From Haladaptatus cibarius D43 (GTDB taxonomy: Archaea > Halobacteriota > Halobacteria > Halobacteriales > Haladaptataceae): DNA of 64,000 nucleotides. The notes beneath the pieces were generated by a model. It had not been told where the DNA came from, ran no database searches, and saw only the letters and a list, made by a program, of their open reading frames with translations. Position 1 is the stretch's first letter. Every line of letters starts with the position of its first letter. The stretch covers positions 744,001 to 808,000 of the forward strand of contig NZ_JDTH01000001.1 in assembly GCF_000710615.1 (NCBI RefSeq), written 5' to 3'. The translations under genes and the position numbers were made by a program. This document shows positions 43,544 to 51,861 of this stretch, piece by piece.

Positions 43544-44563
43544 TCAGTTACCGTTCGCCTTCTCGATGGCTTCTTCGAGTGTGTTCATCTGCTCTTCTTT
43601 CTGCGAATCGTCAAGTGGGACGTATCCGACGCGGTTCGCCACGAGTTCCTTGCTCGTGGTGCTTTCTACCCAGAACTTCGCAAATTCGGCGACATGGTCT
43701 TCGCTCAACGCCGACTGTGCCGGATAGGTGAACAGCGGCCGCGAAAGCGGTTTGTACTCGCCGGATTTGGCGGTTTCGAGCGACGGCTTGACACAGCCGT
43801 TGCCGTTGTCGATGCCCAGTGCTTTTACCTCGTCTGTGGATTCGCTGTAGTAGGAGAAGCCGAGGTATCCGAGCGCGAACTTGCTATCCTTGACACCGTT
43901 GATGATATTCTGGTCTTTCTCGCTCGCCTGATGATCCATCCGGTGTTCGTTGTCCTCGCCGACGACGGCCTCATGCATGTAATCGAGCGTTCCGGAGGCT
44001 TCCGTTGGGCCGTAGAGCTGAATTTTCTCGTCCGGCCAGTCGGAGTTCACATCGCTCCAGTTGGTGACTTTGTCGCTGCCACCCTGCCAAATCTGTTTGA
44101 GTTCATCGACGGTCATGCAGTCGACGAAGTCATTGTTGTTATTGACGACGACTGTAACCGCGTCCGTCGCCACTTGTAGTTCGACGGGTGTGATGTCGTT
44201 GTTCTCACACGCCGCCACCTCCTCCTCCCGTATCGGTCGAGACGCGTTGTTGAAATCGGTTTTGCCCGGACAGAAGTGGTTTGCAAACCCGCCACCGCTT
44301 CCGGTCGATTTGATGGGAATGCTCACGTCCTCGTATTCTTTATTGAATTCCTCTTGAATCGCCTGCGCCAGCGGGAACACCGTCGAACTACCGGAGATGC
44401 TAATCGACCCGCTCAGTCCACCGCCATCGCCGCCGCCACCTCCGGAACCGCCACCCGCCGCGGGATTCTTCGTACAACCCGCGAGCGCGATTGCTCCCGA
44501 TGTACCTGCTCCCATGAGGAATTTCCGCCGCGAAACGCCGCTTGACGACTTACCAGACATCAT
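43544..44563 (-). CDS. pstS: Phosphate-binding lipoprotein
   Basis: 339 residues from one of three in-frame starts (ATGs at 44563 and 44560). The signal SGVSRRKFLMGAGTSGAI carries twin arginines followed by the lipobox LAGC, so it is a Tat lipoprotein anchored outside the membrane. A glycine-rich linker follows (PAAGGGSGGGGGDGG), then the binding domain: ISISGSSTVFPLAQAIQEEF, IPIKSTGSGGGF, NNNNDFVDCMTVDELKQIW, YGPTEASGTLDYMHE. These residues bind phosphate in PstS homologues. It heads the operon and is divergent from the AbrB-PhoU gene. Confidence 0.96.
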   Translation of the reverse strand: MMSGKSSSGVSRRKFLMGAGTSGAIALAGCTKNPAAGGGSGGGGGDGGGLSGSISISGSSTVFPLAQAIQEEFNKEYEDVSIPIKSTGSGGGFANHFCPGKTDFNNASRPIREEEVAACENNDITPVELQVATDAVTVVVNNNNDFVDCMTVDELKQIWQGGSDKVTNWSDVNSDWPDEKIQLYGPTEASGTLDYMHEAVVGEDNEHRMDHQASEKDQNIINGVKDSKFALGYLGFSYYSESTDEVKALGIDNGNGCVKPSLETAKSGEYKPLSRPLFTYPAQSALSEDHVAEFAKFWVESTTSKELVANRVGYVPLDDSQKEEQMNTLEEAIEKANGN

Positions 44564-44879
44564 CAAATTCGAGGGACAGAACGTAATAATACGTTGCTAT
44601 TATTTCTATATATTCCTAAATATGCTATTGTTCTACGTTTGGTCATGTGTGGCATCCGGTGTTTGTACGGCGCTAAATATCCTCTGTAGCGGAGCTGGGG
44701 CGATACGCTTCAATTTATCCGACGTATTCTCCGCCTAATTTCCCCCTTTCTCGAAGCCATATTTTGCATCTCCATCGCTCATATGAGCGAGAACCATACT
44801 ATCCGCGAGGATAGTGGTTTTCACGAAAACGTATATAGAGATAGGTGGATTTATAGTATAATCGGAACCATACGAACAC
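44564..44879. promoter_or_regulatory. Divergent control region of the phosphate genes
   Basis: 316 bp without a gene separates pstS from the AbrB-PhoU regulator. Both outer parts are AT-rich; AATATATAGAAAT (minus strand, about 44605-44617) could serve pstS. The middle has no clear repeat. Any phosphate-responsive operator should be here. Confidence 0.5.
44850..44858 (+). promoter_or_regulatory. TATA box of the AbrB-PhoU gene
   Basis: TTTATAGTA is 22 to 30 bp before the ATG at 44880, so the mRNA is probably leaderless. Confidence 0.55.
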
Positions 44880-45878
44880 ATGGAGACGCGCAAGGTGCAG
44901 GTCACTGGCGGTTCGACGTACACCGTTTCGCTCCCGAAAACGTGGGCAACCGACAACGGCATCGAAGCCGGAAGCGTCGTCGAATTTTATCCGGAATCGG
45001 ATTCGCTACTACTCACCCCGAAGGACGAACGCGACCAACTGGAAGGAACGCTCGACATCCGCGACCTACAGGATGAGGAGTTGAATCGCGCGGTCATGAC
45101 GATGTACGTGAGCGGATTCGACATCATCACGCTCGAAGCCAATCGCATCACGACCGAACAGCGAAGAACCATCAGTTCGGCGACGCAAGGGCTGGTCGGA
45201 CTCGAAGTGTTGGAAGAAACCGGAAACAAGGTCGTCATCCAAGACCTCCTCGACTCCTCCGAGTTGTCGATTCACAACGCGGTCACGCGCATGCGCCTCA
45301 TCGCGCTCTCGATGCTGGACGACGCAATCACCGCCCTCGCCGAGAACGACGAGGACATCGCGCGCGACGTTATCACCCGCGACGAGGACGTTGATCGTCT
45401 GTGGTACGTCGTCTCCCGAATCTTCCGGGCCGCACTTCGCACCGCGAAAGCGACGGAAGAACTCGGCATGTCCCGCGAGGTGTGTTTCGACTACCACTCC
45501 AGTGCGCGCCAACTCGAACGCATCGCCGACCACGCCGCCAAAATCGGTCGGCTCACGCTTCAGACGTCGTCGGCACCTCCCGAGGCAGTGATGGAGAGCC
45601 TCGAAGAACTCCACGACGACGCCACCGACGTTATCGACACCTCGATGGATGCCCTCTTTTCCGCCGACAACGACGAAGCGACCGAACTCGCAAACGAAGC
45701 ACGGCAGGCGATTTTAGAAATCGACGAACACGCGCGTTCCATCGACAAGTTGCTCCGCGAACAAGACCCACAGCAGGCCCAGTCGCTCGGCCTCGTCGTT
45801 GACTCGCTCTCCCGATGTGCCGACTACGGCGGCAACATCGCCGAGACAGCGCTCCAGAAGGCCGCACCGCGACCCTGA
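44880..45878 (+). CDS. phoU: AbrB/SpoVT domain plus PhoU-domain phosphate regulator
   Basis: 332 residues. The first 45 form an AbrB/SpoVT swapped-hairpin DNA-binding domain (METRKVQVTGGSTYTVSLPK, GIEAGSVVEFYPESDSLLL). Residues about 110-325 are PhoU bundles (RIFRAALRTAKATEELGM, YHSSARQLERIADHAAKIGR, SLSRCADYGGNIAETAL). It is thought to read phosphate status with its PhoU part and act on promoters directly; it is divergent from pstS and hence the best candidate for controlling that operon. This is a second PhoU gene in the cluster, differing from the classical one at 39237. Confidence 0.9.
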   Translation: METRKVQVTGGSTYTVSLPKTWATDNGIEAGSVVEFYPESDSLLLTPKDERDQLEGTLDIRDLQDEELNRAVMTMYVSGFDIITLEANRITTEQRRTISSATQGLVGLEVLEETGNKVVIQDLLDSSELSIHNAVTRMRLIALSMLDDAITALAENDEDIARDVITRDEDVDRLWYVVSRIFRAALRTAKATEELGMSREVCFDYHSSARQLERIADHAAKIGRLTLQTSSAPPEAVMESLEELHDDATDVIDTSMDALFSADNDEATELANEARQAILEIDEHARSIDKLLREQDPQQAQSLGLVVDSLSRCADYGGNIAETALQKAAPRP

Positions 45879-45897
45879 AACCGAACGAACCGATTTT

Positions 45898-46314
45898 TCA
45901 CTTGCTGTCGGGTTCGCTGACGCTTGCGCATCGGCCGCGTTGCCAGACGTAGAGCAGTGCCGACGCTGGCGCCCCGACGAGGATTCCCAACAAACCGAAC
46001 GGCGTTCGTCCCAACAGCGGGCCAAAAATCTCCCATCCGACTACTGAAATCGGGACGACGAGTGCGTACGACCACGCCAGCGGGACACCACTGCCGTGTC
46101 GGTCGAGCGTCCGGCTGTCGAGTTCGTACACGACGCCGAGCGAAAGCATCATGAGCGTGCCGACGGCAACCATCTCGTGCGAAGACGACAGCAGGGAGAG
46201 CGAATTCCATCCGTAACTCAGTGCCGGGGCCGCACCCCAACAGGCACCGAGGGCGAGGATGCTTCGTCTGTATCCGACATCGTGGAGGGAGGTTTGGGCG
46301 GACTTCTCTGACAT
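45898..46314 (-). CDS. Four-helix membrane protein of unknown function
   Basis: 138 residues with hydrophobic helices around LALGACWGAAPALSYGW, MVAVGTLMMLSLGVVYEL, LAWSYALVVPISVVGWEIFG and GLLGILVGAPASALLYVW. Polar ends on both sides (MSEKSAQTSLHDVGYRR; RCASVSEPDSK). It resembles multi-helix haloarchaeal proteins without assigned roles. It is convergent with the AbrB-PhoU gene, with 19 bp between the stops. Confidence 0.7.
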   Translation of the reverse strand: MSEKSAQTSLHDVGYRRSILALGACWGAAPALSYGWNSLSLLSSSHEMVAVGTLMMLSLGVVYELDSRTLDRHGSGVPLAWSYALVVPISVVGWEIFGPLLGRTPFGLLGILVGAPASALLYVWQRGRCASVSEPDSK

Positions 46315-46387
46315 ATATTAAAAAATATGAATTTGTCTGATAAGCTTGTCGCTCCGCAAAATCGGCGAATCGAAAATCGAGATTCGA

Positions 46388-46765
46388 TTATTCGTCGTCC
46401 ACGAGGACGGCGTTGACCTGACCGGTCTGACCCGGACGGGAGGTCACGCGCGCTTTGCCTTCGGTCGTGACGATGACCGCGCCCTTCGTGATGATGTTTC
46501 GGCGGGCGTAGTTCGGGTTCGCGCCGTTTTCGAGCACGTCCTGAATCGTCGCGCTGACGGTTTCGTCGCCCGTCGTCACGTTGGCGGCGTCGGTGGTGAG
46601 CGCGCGAATCTTCGCGTTGCGGCCACGGGCGTCCGTGGTGCGGAAGCGCGGTTCGCCGACCTGCGTTTCGGTCGGTTGACGGCCGAGTTCGTGCTTCTTT
46701 TTCTTTCGGAGGGGCTTCAGTCGGCCGCCGGTTCGCTTTCGGGTGGAGCGTCCTTGGTCTTTCAT
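46388..46765 (-). CDS. rps8e: 30S ribosomal protein S8e
   Basis: 125 basic residues from MKDQGRSTRKRTGGRLKPLR. GRQPTETQVGEPRFRTTDAR, RGRNAKIRALTTDAANV and the ending YARRNIITKGAVIVTTEGKA match archaeal S8e, a small-subunit protein shared with eukaryotes. The ATG at 46765 gives the family N-terminus; upstream in-frame codons are not ribosomal in character. It is divergent from the DUF2240 gene, which is often its neighbour in haloarchaea. Confidence 0.96.
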   Translation of the reverse strand: MKDQGRSTRKRTGGRLKPLRKKKKHELGRQPTETQVGEPRFRTTDARGRNAKIRALTTDAANVTTGDETVSATIQDVLENGANPNYARRNIITKGAVIVTTEGKARVTSRPGQTGQVNAVLVDDE

Positions 46766-46856
46766 ATCGTGAGGGTCGCCCACGAAATACTTCAATGGCT
46801 CGATTCGTGGTTCGACATCGGCAGATTTAGGCCGCCACATCCAGTTCTGCTTGACC

Positions 46857-47303
46857 ATGAGTTTGCGGATAGCCGTCGCCGCGCCGTTCCAGCAAAACGG
46901 ACGCGAGAGAATGCGTGAAAGCGAGTTCGTCGTCGCGCTCTCGCTCGACCGAGACTGGTTTTCCCCCGACCAAGCGAAGCGCCTCGTCGATGTCGCCAGC
47001 GGACAGGGACTCCTCTCGCACGAAGACGAAACGCTCGTTGCGGAGTTCGACCCCGCCACCATCGAAATTCCGGACGAGTTCCAACCGGACGAAAGTCTAC
47101 TACAGGAGCAATCGACGTTCGAGAAGGTGCTCGACAAACTGGTCGCGCACGGCACGACGAAACAGACCGCGGTCGCCGAAATCAACGAACTGCAACAGGA
47201 GGCGGGTATCTCCGTCGAAGCCGCCGCCATCGTCTACGCGCGCCGGAAGGGAATCGACGTGAGCGGTGAAGCCGAGGAAGCACTCGAAGACCTCAAAGCG
47301 TAA
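46857..47303 (+). CDS. DUF2240 family protein
   Basis: 148 residues from MSLRIAVAAPFQQNGRERMR. The N-terminal segment ESEFVVALSLDRDWFSPDQA and VDVASGQGLLSHEDETLVAE suggest a winged helix; the C-terminal helices contain VLDKLVAHGTTKQTAVAEIN and AAAIVYARRKGIDVSGEA, the pattern of archaeal DUF2240 proteins. Function unknown; its common position beside S8e suggests translation. A TTG two codons upstream is possible but unneeded. Confidence 0.85.
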   Translation: MSLRIAVAAPFQQNGRERMRESEFVVALSLDRDWFSPDQAKRLVDVASGQGLLSHEDETLVAEFDPATIEIPDEFQPDESLLQEQSTFEKVLDKLVAHGTTKQTAVAEINELQQEAGISVEAAAIVYARRKGIDVSGEAEEALEDLKA

Positions 47304-47328
47304 ACCCGCGCTTCGCCAAAATCCGGAT

Positions 47329-47718
47329 ATGGTCGAGGACAGAACCACCGACGGCGTGCGCATCGCACAACTTCTCTCTTCGGAACTCGACGGGCGCGAA
47401 GACCCGCCGCTCGATTCGCTTGCCGTGATAAATGCGAACCGCGACGTAGAACCCAGCGAAGACGGGACGCTGGCCTACGAAGTCGAGCGGAGTGAGCAGG
47501 GGGGCAATGAGCGAGTGGCGAGCGTGTTCGTCCACCCCGACCGAATTCGGATGGAACTCACGGAGGGAATCGAATCGGCGGAAAAAACCGCTCGCAAAGC
47601 TGATTTGCTTGTTCGCCCGAAAGCGGTCGAACCGCCCCGCGTTCTCATTTTCGTGGAGCAGGGTGCACACGTCAAACGCGCCGTTGACGCGCTGATTGCC
47701 GGACTCGACAGCAGTTAG
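47329..47718 (+). CDS. Conserved haloarchaeal protein of unknown function (129 aa)
   Basis: 129 residues from MVEDRTTDGVRIAQLLSSEL. The protein is acidic, alpha/beta, with LAVINANRDVEPSEDGTLAY, VASVFVHPDRIRMELTEGI and PPRVLIFVEQGAHVKRAVDA. The last segment looks like a strand-helix pair that closes a small domain. No active site is recognisable. The start lies 25 bp after DUF2240, so the two are probably co-transcribed. Confidence 0.75.
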   Translation: MVEDRTTDGVRIAQLLSSELDGREDPPLDSLAVINANRDVEPSEDGTLAYEVERSEQGGNERVASVFVHPDRIRMELTEGIESAEKTARKADLLVRPKAVEPPRVLIFVEQGAHVKRAVDALIAGLDSS

Positions 47719-47722
47719 ACGG

Positions 47723-48379
47723 TTACAGTGAGGAAATCAAATCGGGAAGCCCTAACACGAGTTCGTCGCGGTCGATGTAGGCGTCGGCCACCGGTTCCGG
47801 TTCCGGGCCGTCGGGATACAGGACTTGCACGGTCATCATTCCAGCATTGTTCGCACCCAAAACGTCCATTTCGGGCTTGTCGCCGACGTAGACGGTTTCT
47901 TCCGGTGGCGATCCGAGTTCGGAGCAGAGTGCGTCGAACGCCCGACTGTCGGGTTTGCCCGCGTCGAGTTCGCCCGTGACGATGGTCGTATCGAAATACG
48001 GTTCCCAACCGAGTTGTGCGATTTTTCCGCGCTGGGCGACGACCGGGCCGTTCGTGAGCAGGCCGACGCGGTAGTTTTGCCGGAGCGTATCGAGCATGTT
48101 CGGGATACCAGTGAGCGGCGTAAGCGCGTCGAGAATCGCGTTCCGGTAGGCTTCCGTCAGCGTCTCGGACGAAATTTCGCTCTCCTCCGGAAGCAAGTCC
48201 GCGAAAATCGGCTCCCGCGTTTCGGTTGCGAGATGCCGACTGTGGGCAGCGAGATAGTCTTCGCGCGAGAGCGACGGGGCGCTCACCGCTTCTGTCGCGT
48301 CCGAGAGAAGCGTCGCTCGCGGTCGGTCAGTCACCGCAAGCGTATCGTCGAGGTCAAAACCCACAGCGGTCACGCGCAT
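47723..48379 (-). CDS. HAD-superfamily hydrolase
   Basis: 218 residues. Motif I is VGFDLDDTLAVTD (about 6-18) with both aspartates, motif II is the Thr in VGLLTNGPV, motif III Lys in ELDAGKPDSRAFDAL, motif IV in VYVGDKPEMDVLGANNAGM. A helical cap sits between motifs I and II (SREDYLAAHSRHLATETREP). It is a small-molecule phosphatase of unknown substrate, of the phosphoglycolate/haloacid type. Convergent with the 129-residue gene, four bases apart. Compare the interrupted HAD gene at 56944. Confidence 0.9.
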   Translation of the reverse strand: MRVTAVGFDLDDTLAVTDRPRATLLSDATEAVSAPSLSREDYLAAHSRHLATETREPIFADLLPEESEISSETLTEAYRNAILDALTPLTGIPNMLDTLRQNYRVGLLTNGPVVAQRGKIAQLGWEPYFDTTIVTGELDAGKPDSRAFDALCSELGSPPEETVYVGDKPEMDVLGANNAGMMTVQVLYPDGPEPEPVADAYIDRDELVLGLPDLISSL

Positions 48380-48451
48380 TTGATACGTCTACGAGCCGAG
48401 TGCTCTTTATCAGTTCGATACATCCATGACCCACCGCGAAAAGTTCGCAGT

Positions 48452-49249
48452 ATGAACTTCTTCGACCGCCTCGGGGAACGAATCGCGGCCATCGACAGCA
48501 TCGTCTCGGTCGGACTCGACGCCGACGTAGACCGAATCCCCGACCACCTCCACGACCACGATTTGCCCCGTTGGGCGTTCAACCGCCGAATCATCGACGC
48601 GACCCACGAACACGCCGCGGCGTACAAGCCGAACGTCGCGTTTTACGAGGACGGGGACGGCTGGGCTGCGCTCAAAGAAACCATCGCGTATGCGCACGGA
48701 AAGGATGTCCCCGTCTTACTGGACGCGAAGCGAGGCGACATCGGCAACACGGCCCGGAAGTACGCGAACCTACTCGACATGGCCGACGCGATTACCGTCA
48801 ATCCGTACATGGGTCGCGATTCGCTCGACCCGTTCCTCTCGCGCGAGGACAAGGGCGTGTTCGTCCTCTGTCGAACCTCGAACCCCGGCGGCACCGACAT
48901 CCAAGACCTCGAACTCGCTTCCGGCGAATCGCTGTACGAGTGGGTCGCTTCGCTCGCAGACCTCTGGAACGCGAACGAAAACGTCGGACTGGTGGTCGGC
49001 GCGACGACGCCCGACGAACTGGAGGAAGTCCGTGAGCGCGTCCCCGACCTCCCGTTCCTCGTTCCCGGCGTCGGCGCACAGGGTGGCGACGCGGAAGCGG
49101 CGGCGACCTACGCCACCGCGCGCGGTGCCGGTCTGGTCAACTCCTCGCGGGGAATCATCTTCGCGGGCGAGGATGCTGGCGAGGATTTCCACAAAGCCTC
49201 CGGACAGGCGGCGAAGCAACTGAAAAAGCAGTTGAATCAGTATCTGTAG
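48452..49249 (+). CDS. pyrF: Orotidine 5'-phosphate decarboxylase
   Basis: 265 residues from MNFFDRLGERIAAIDSIVSV. It decarboxylates OMP to UMP, the last step of pyrimidine synthesis. The family-2-like motifs are SVGLDADVDRIPDHL, YKPNVAFYEDGDGWAAL and the catalytic VPVLLDAKRGDIGNTARKYA (about 88-107, Lys-Asp charge network). The phosphate-binding end is LVPGVGAQGGDAEAAATY and GLVNSSRGIIFAGED. It forms a TIM barrel and stands alone here. Confidence 0.96.
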   Translation: MNFFDRLGERIAAIDSIVSVGLDADVDRIPDHLHDHDLPRWAFNRRIIDATHEHAAAYKPNVAFYEDGDGWAALKETIAYAHGKDVPVLLDAKRGDIGNTARKYANLLDMADAITVNPYMGRDSLDPFLSREDKGVFVLCRTSNPGGTDIQDLELASGESLYEWVASLADLWNANENVGLVVGATTPDELEEVRERVPDLPFLVPGVGAQGGDAEAAATYATARGAGLVNSSRGIIFAGEDAGEDFHKASGQAAKQLKKQLNQYL

Positions 49250-49280
49250 GGCGAAATCGTTCCCAGAAAGCGGTCGCCGT

Positions 49281-49511
49281 CTACAACTGATGCGTCTCGT
49301 CGTCGGTGTCCGGCGGTCGAATGTCCTCGCTTCCCGGGCCCTCCGGCGTTCGTTTTCCGTCGCCGCTCCCGCCACCGATTTCCGCCGCACATTCGACGCA
49401 GAAACCGGTGTCCCGATTCCAGTCGTCGTCACAGACGAGGGCACCACAGCGGTCGCAGTCGTGCGTCGCTTTCGCCGTCTCACAGATTTGACACAGGCCA
49501 GTGACGCTCAT
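49281..49511 (-). CDS. Small zinc-finger protein (76 aa)
   Basis: 76 residues from MSVTGLCQICETAKATHDCD. Cysteines and one histidine are spaced CX2C...HXCX2C...C...CX2C (CQICETAKATHDCDRCGAL, TGFCVECAAEI), a B-box/HIT-like pattern that can bind two zinc ions. The remainder is an acidic, disordered tail ending DDETHQL. It is an example of the numerous small haloarchaeal zinc fingers; role unknown. It is convergent with pyrF and divergent from the DnaJ-domain gene. Confidence 0.78.
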   Translation of the reverse strand: MSVTGLCQICETAKATHDCDRCGALVCDDDWNRDTGFCVECAAEIGGGSGDGKRTPEGPGSEDIRPPDTDDETHQL

Positions 49512-49589
49512 GTCTTCTCGTTTATCGCCGACGGCTATCAGTCTGTGGGCGGCGAGAGGCTTAACACCCATCCTCCCGTAGCGCAGAAC

Positions 49590-50153
49590 GTGCTCAGGTC
49601 GCGCCTCTTGCTCGGTCTTTCCGCGGTTTTCGCCGGGATTACGGTTTCCCTCACCATTCTCGGGCTCTGGTACAACCTGTTTTTGGTGATCTTTGCGATA
49701 CCGTTCGGTATCACGACGGCTATCCTCTGGTACCACGCGACGGGCCGACTCCAGAAGAAAGTCGAGCGAGAGGCCGCCTACCGCGACCCGAATCGTGGGT
49801 TCGGGTCGCCTCGCGGTGGGAGCCGACGGCGGACGCGACAGCGAACCCGCGGTCAGTCACGCTCGGGAACGAGTTCCCGCGCCCGGGAACGAGCGCGATG
49901 GCAGGCGCGCGAACAGGCCCGGTGGGACGCGCGGGAGGGCGACCGCAGACGGGCGACCGTCAACGGTTCGTCAGGCCCGAGTCCGGCGGAAGCCTACCGA
50001 ATCCTCGGCCTCGATGCCGGTGCTGACGACGAGGCGGTTCGGGAGGCGTACCGCGAAAAGGTAAAAGACGTTCACCCAGACCGGGCCAACGGAAACGAAG
50101 AGGCGTTCAAGCGCGTCAATCGCGCATACGAACGGGTTCGGAGCGACCGCTGA
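49590..50153 (+). CDS. Membrane-anchored DnaJ-domain protein
   Basis: 187 residues from a GTG start. Two hydrophobic helices come first (LLLGLSAVFAGITVSLTILG and YNLFLVIFAIPFGITTAILW), then a basic disordered linker rich in Arg, Ser and Gln (about 80-130). The C-terminal J domain is SPAEAYRILGLDAGADDEAV through EAYREKVKDVHPDRANGNEE and KRVNRAYERVRSDR, with the HPD motif that stimulates DnaK. It should recruit the Hsp70 system to the membrane. The start is uncertain: no ATG is available after the divergent zinc-finger start, and the GTG gives the shortest signal-like head. Confidence 0.8.
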   Translation: MLRSRLLLGLSAVFAGITVSLTILGLWYNLFLVIFAIPFGITTAILWYHATGRLQKKVEREAAYRDPNRGFGSPRGGSRRRTRQRTRGQSRSGTSSRARERARWQAREQARWDAREGDRRRATVNGSSGPSPAEAYRILGLDAGADDEAVREAYREKVKDVHPDRANGNEEAFKRVNRAYERVRSDR

Positions 50154-50342
50154 ATTTCGATTCCGACTCTGACTCCGATTATCAGTCGCGGTACTGACGG
50201 ACGAATTTATTACAGTCGGTTCATAACATTCTTCTTAGTAACTCATGCCGACAGTATCGCCCCCGGCTATCGACGCCCAGATAGTGCGGAATATTCGGTT
50301 TCAGGAATCGGTCTCCCAATACTATCAGAAATGTGTCAATCA

Positions 50343-51776
50343 ATGAGACGTGGTAGGAAATCGACCGTGGTATTCGTTGTGATTCTCCTCTGTTCGACCG
50401 TTGCCACGCCGATTATTTCGGGAGGTATCGCAAGCGGAAAGAGTGCATCGTTCGAGGATGCGACGGTGAGCGACCACCGCGGCGACATTATCGAGATAAC
50501 GGTGACAACGAACGACGCCGCGACGGTCAACATCGGGTCGGAAGCCAACGGATTCTGGGTGCAGGCGAACGTGACGAAAGGAACGACGACCCTCGCCGTC
50601 AACACCTACCGGGCCGACGAGAACGACTCGGTTTCGCTGGCCGAGGGAAGTCTCAGAGGTACTCCAAACGCAATCGTGCCGTCGAAAACCGGCCCGCTCC
50701 AAACCGGCGAGTACGAGATGAACGTCACGGTCGATGGCGTCAGGCAGGACGTGGGGACGTTCACGGTGAAAGAGCGCGAGACGCGCGATGCACGCACGAT
50801 GGTTCTTCCCGCCGACACTGACCTTTCGGAAATCCAATCGGCGGACGACCCGGCGGCCGACCTGCGGGAGGCCGCGTCGATGACCGACGCCAACGGAACG
50901 ATTGCGCGCGGCGACCAGTTCGTCTTCGCACTCAACGCCTCCGGACTCGGCGGGTTTGTCGAAAACGCAAATCTGGCTGATGGAGCCGAGGACGTATCCG
51001 TCACGTTCCGGGAGTCGAACAACGGCCGGAACACGACCCCGAAGGAGTTCACCGGCGAGGACGTAACTGCAAGCAGTGCAGACCGTCTACTGCTTGACGA
51101 AGAGACTGATACGCTCTATCTAATTTCTGACACGGCGAGCCACGACATCGAAGTCGGCGAGGAGTACGACGTGACGTTCGAAATCGGCGCGGACAACCCG
51201 ATGGTTTCGAAATCCGAAATCGCGGAAACGAGCCTTTCGGTGGTCGAACGACGGGTGTCTGTCGATTACACCGGCGACGTGATGGTCGTGGCAAACGAGA
51301 CGACCATCGGGAGCGACACGACGCTCGCGCCGGGCACGACCATCAACGTGAGCGTGTTCGACAAAGGAACGAACCCGTTCATCTGGCACGCAGACCCCGC
51401 GCCGGTCGTCACGGACAACCGAACGTTCAGCGCGACGTTCGATTTCAGCGACCTCGCGTCGGGCACCGAGTTCATGGTCGAACTCCGTGACCAAGAAAAG
51501 GAGATTCGCGGCATCGTCGCGCCGACGCTTGAACCGGAGAGGCCGGAGACGACGACAACCACCACGACCACGACGACAACCACCACGACGACAACCACCA
51601 CGACGACAACCACCACGACAACGACGACCACCACAGCACCGCCGACACCGATTCCGACCGAACAGCCGATTTCAGCGCAGACCGTCTCGGAGGGTGGTCT
51701 GCCCGGGTTCAACGTAATCGTCGCGCTCGTGGCGCTTCTCGCCACCGCGCTCCTCGTCGCCCGCCGCTCACGATGA
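50343..51776 (+). CDS. Surface glycoprotein-like protein with PGF-CTERM anchor
   Basis: 477 residues from MRRGRKSTVVFVVILLCSTV, a Sec-type signal (an in-frame ATG four codons earlier also exists). The body holds two or more beta-rich domains of the BGTF/S-layer-like kind (FEDATVSDHRGDIIEITVTT, QTGEYEMNVTVDGVRQDVG, SVVERRVSVDYTGDVMVVAN). A run of 29 threonines then precedes PPTPIPTEQP, a likely O-glycosylated spacer. The C-terminus, GLPGFNVIVALVALLATALL plus VARRSR, is the PGF-CTERM signal cut by archaeosortase A, which attaches the protein to a membrane lipid. Confidence 0.86.
   Translation: MRRGRKSTVVFVVILLCSTVATPIISGGIASGKSASFEDATVSDHRGDIIEITVTTNDAATVNIGSEANGFWVQANVTKGTTTLAVNTYRADENDSVSLAEGSLRGTPNAIVPSKTGPLQTGEYEMNVTVDGVRQDVGTFTVKERETRDARTMVLPADTDLSEIQSADDPAADLREAASMTDANGTIARGDQFVFALNASGLGGFVENANLADGAEDVSVTFRESNNGRNTTPKEFTGEDVTASSADRLLLDEETDTLYLISDTASHDIEVGEEYDVTFEIGADNPMVSKSEIAETSLSVVERRVSVDYTGDVMVVANETTIGSDTTLAPGTTINVSVFDKGTNPFIWHADPAPVVTDNRTFSATFDFSDLASGTEFMVELRDQEKEIRGIVAPTLEPERPETTTTTTTTTTTTTTTTTTTTTTTTTTTTTAPPTPIPTEQPISAQTVSEGGLPGFNVIVALVALLATALLVARRSR
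51549..51635 (+). repeat. Threonine-codon repeat tract
   Basis: 29 consecutive ACN codons; within it the 15-base unit ACGACGACAACCACC occurs three times in tandem at 51570-51614. The tract can change length by slippage in steps that keep the frame. Confidence 0.85.
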
Positions 51777-51861
51777 ATATGTGCGATAATTTTTATAGGA
51801 TGAGTGAAGATACCAGCACGAACGGATCGCCCTCTCCCCCACACAGACCATGATACGAAAA

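Noticed and set aside
27548-50232. Shared TTCATAACATTCTT upstream of two exported-protein genes
   Set aside because: A 14-base exact match is expected several times by chance in 64 kb, and the orientation relative to the genes differs.
51549-51635. CRISPR-like tandem repeat
   Set aside because: In-frame ACN codon run within a surface-protein gene; no spacers. No CRISPR array was seen anywhere in the window.
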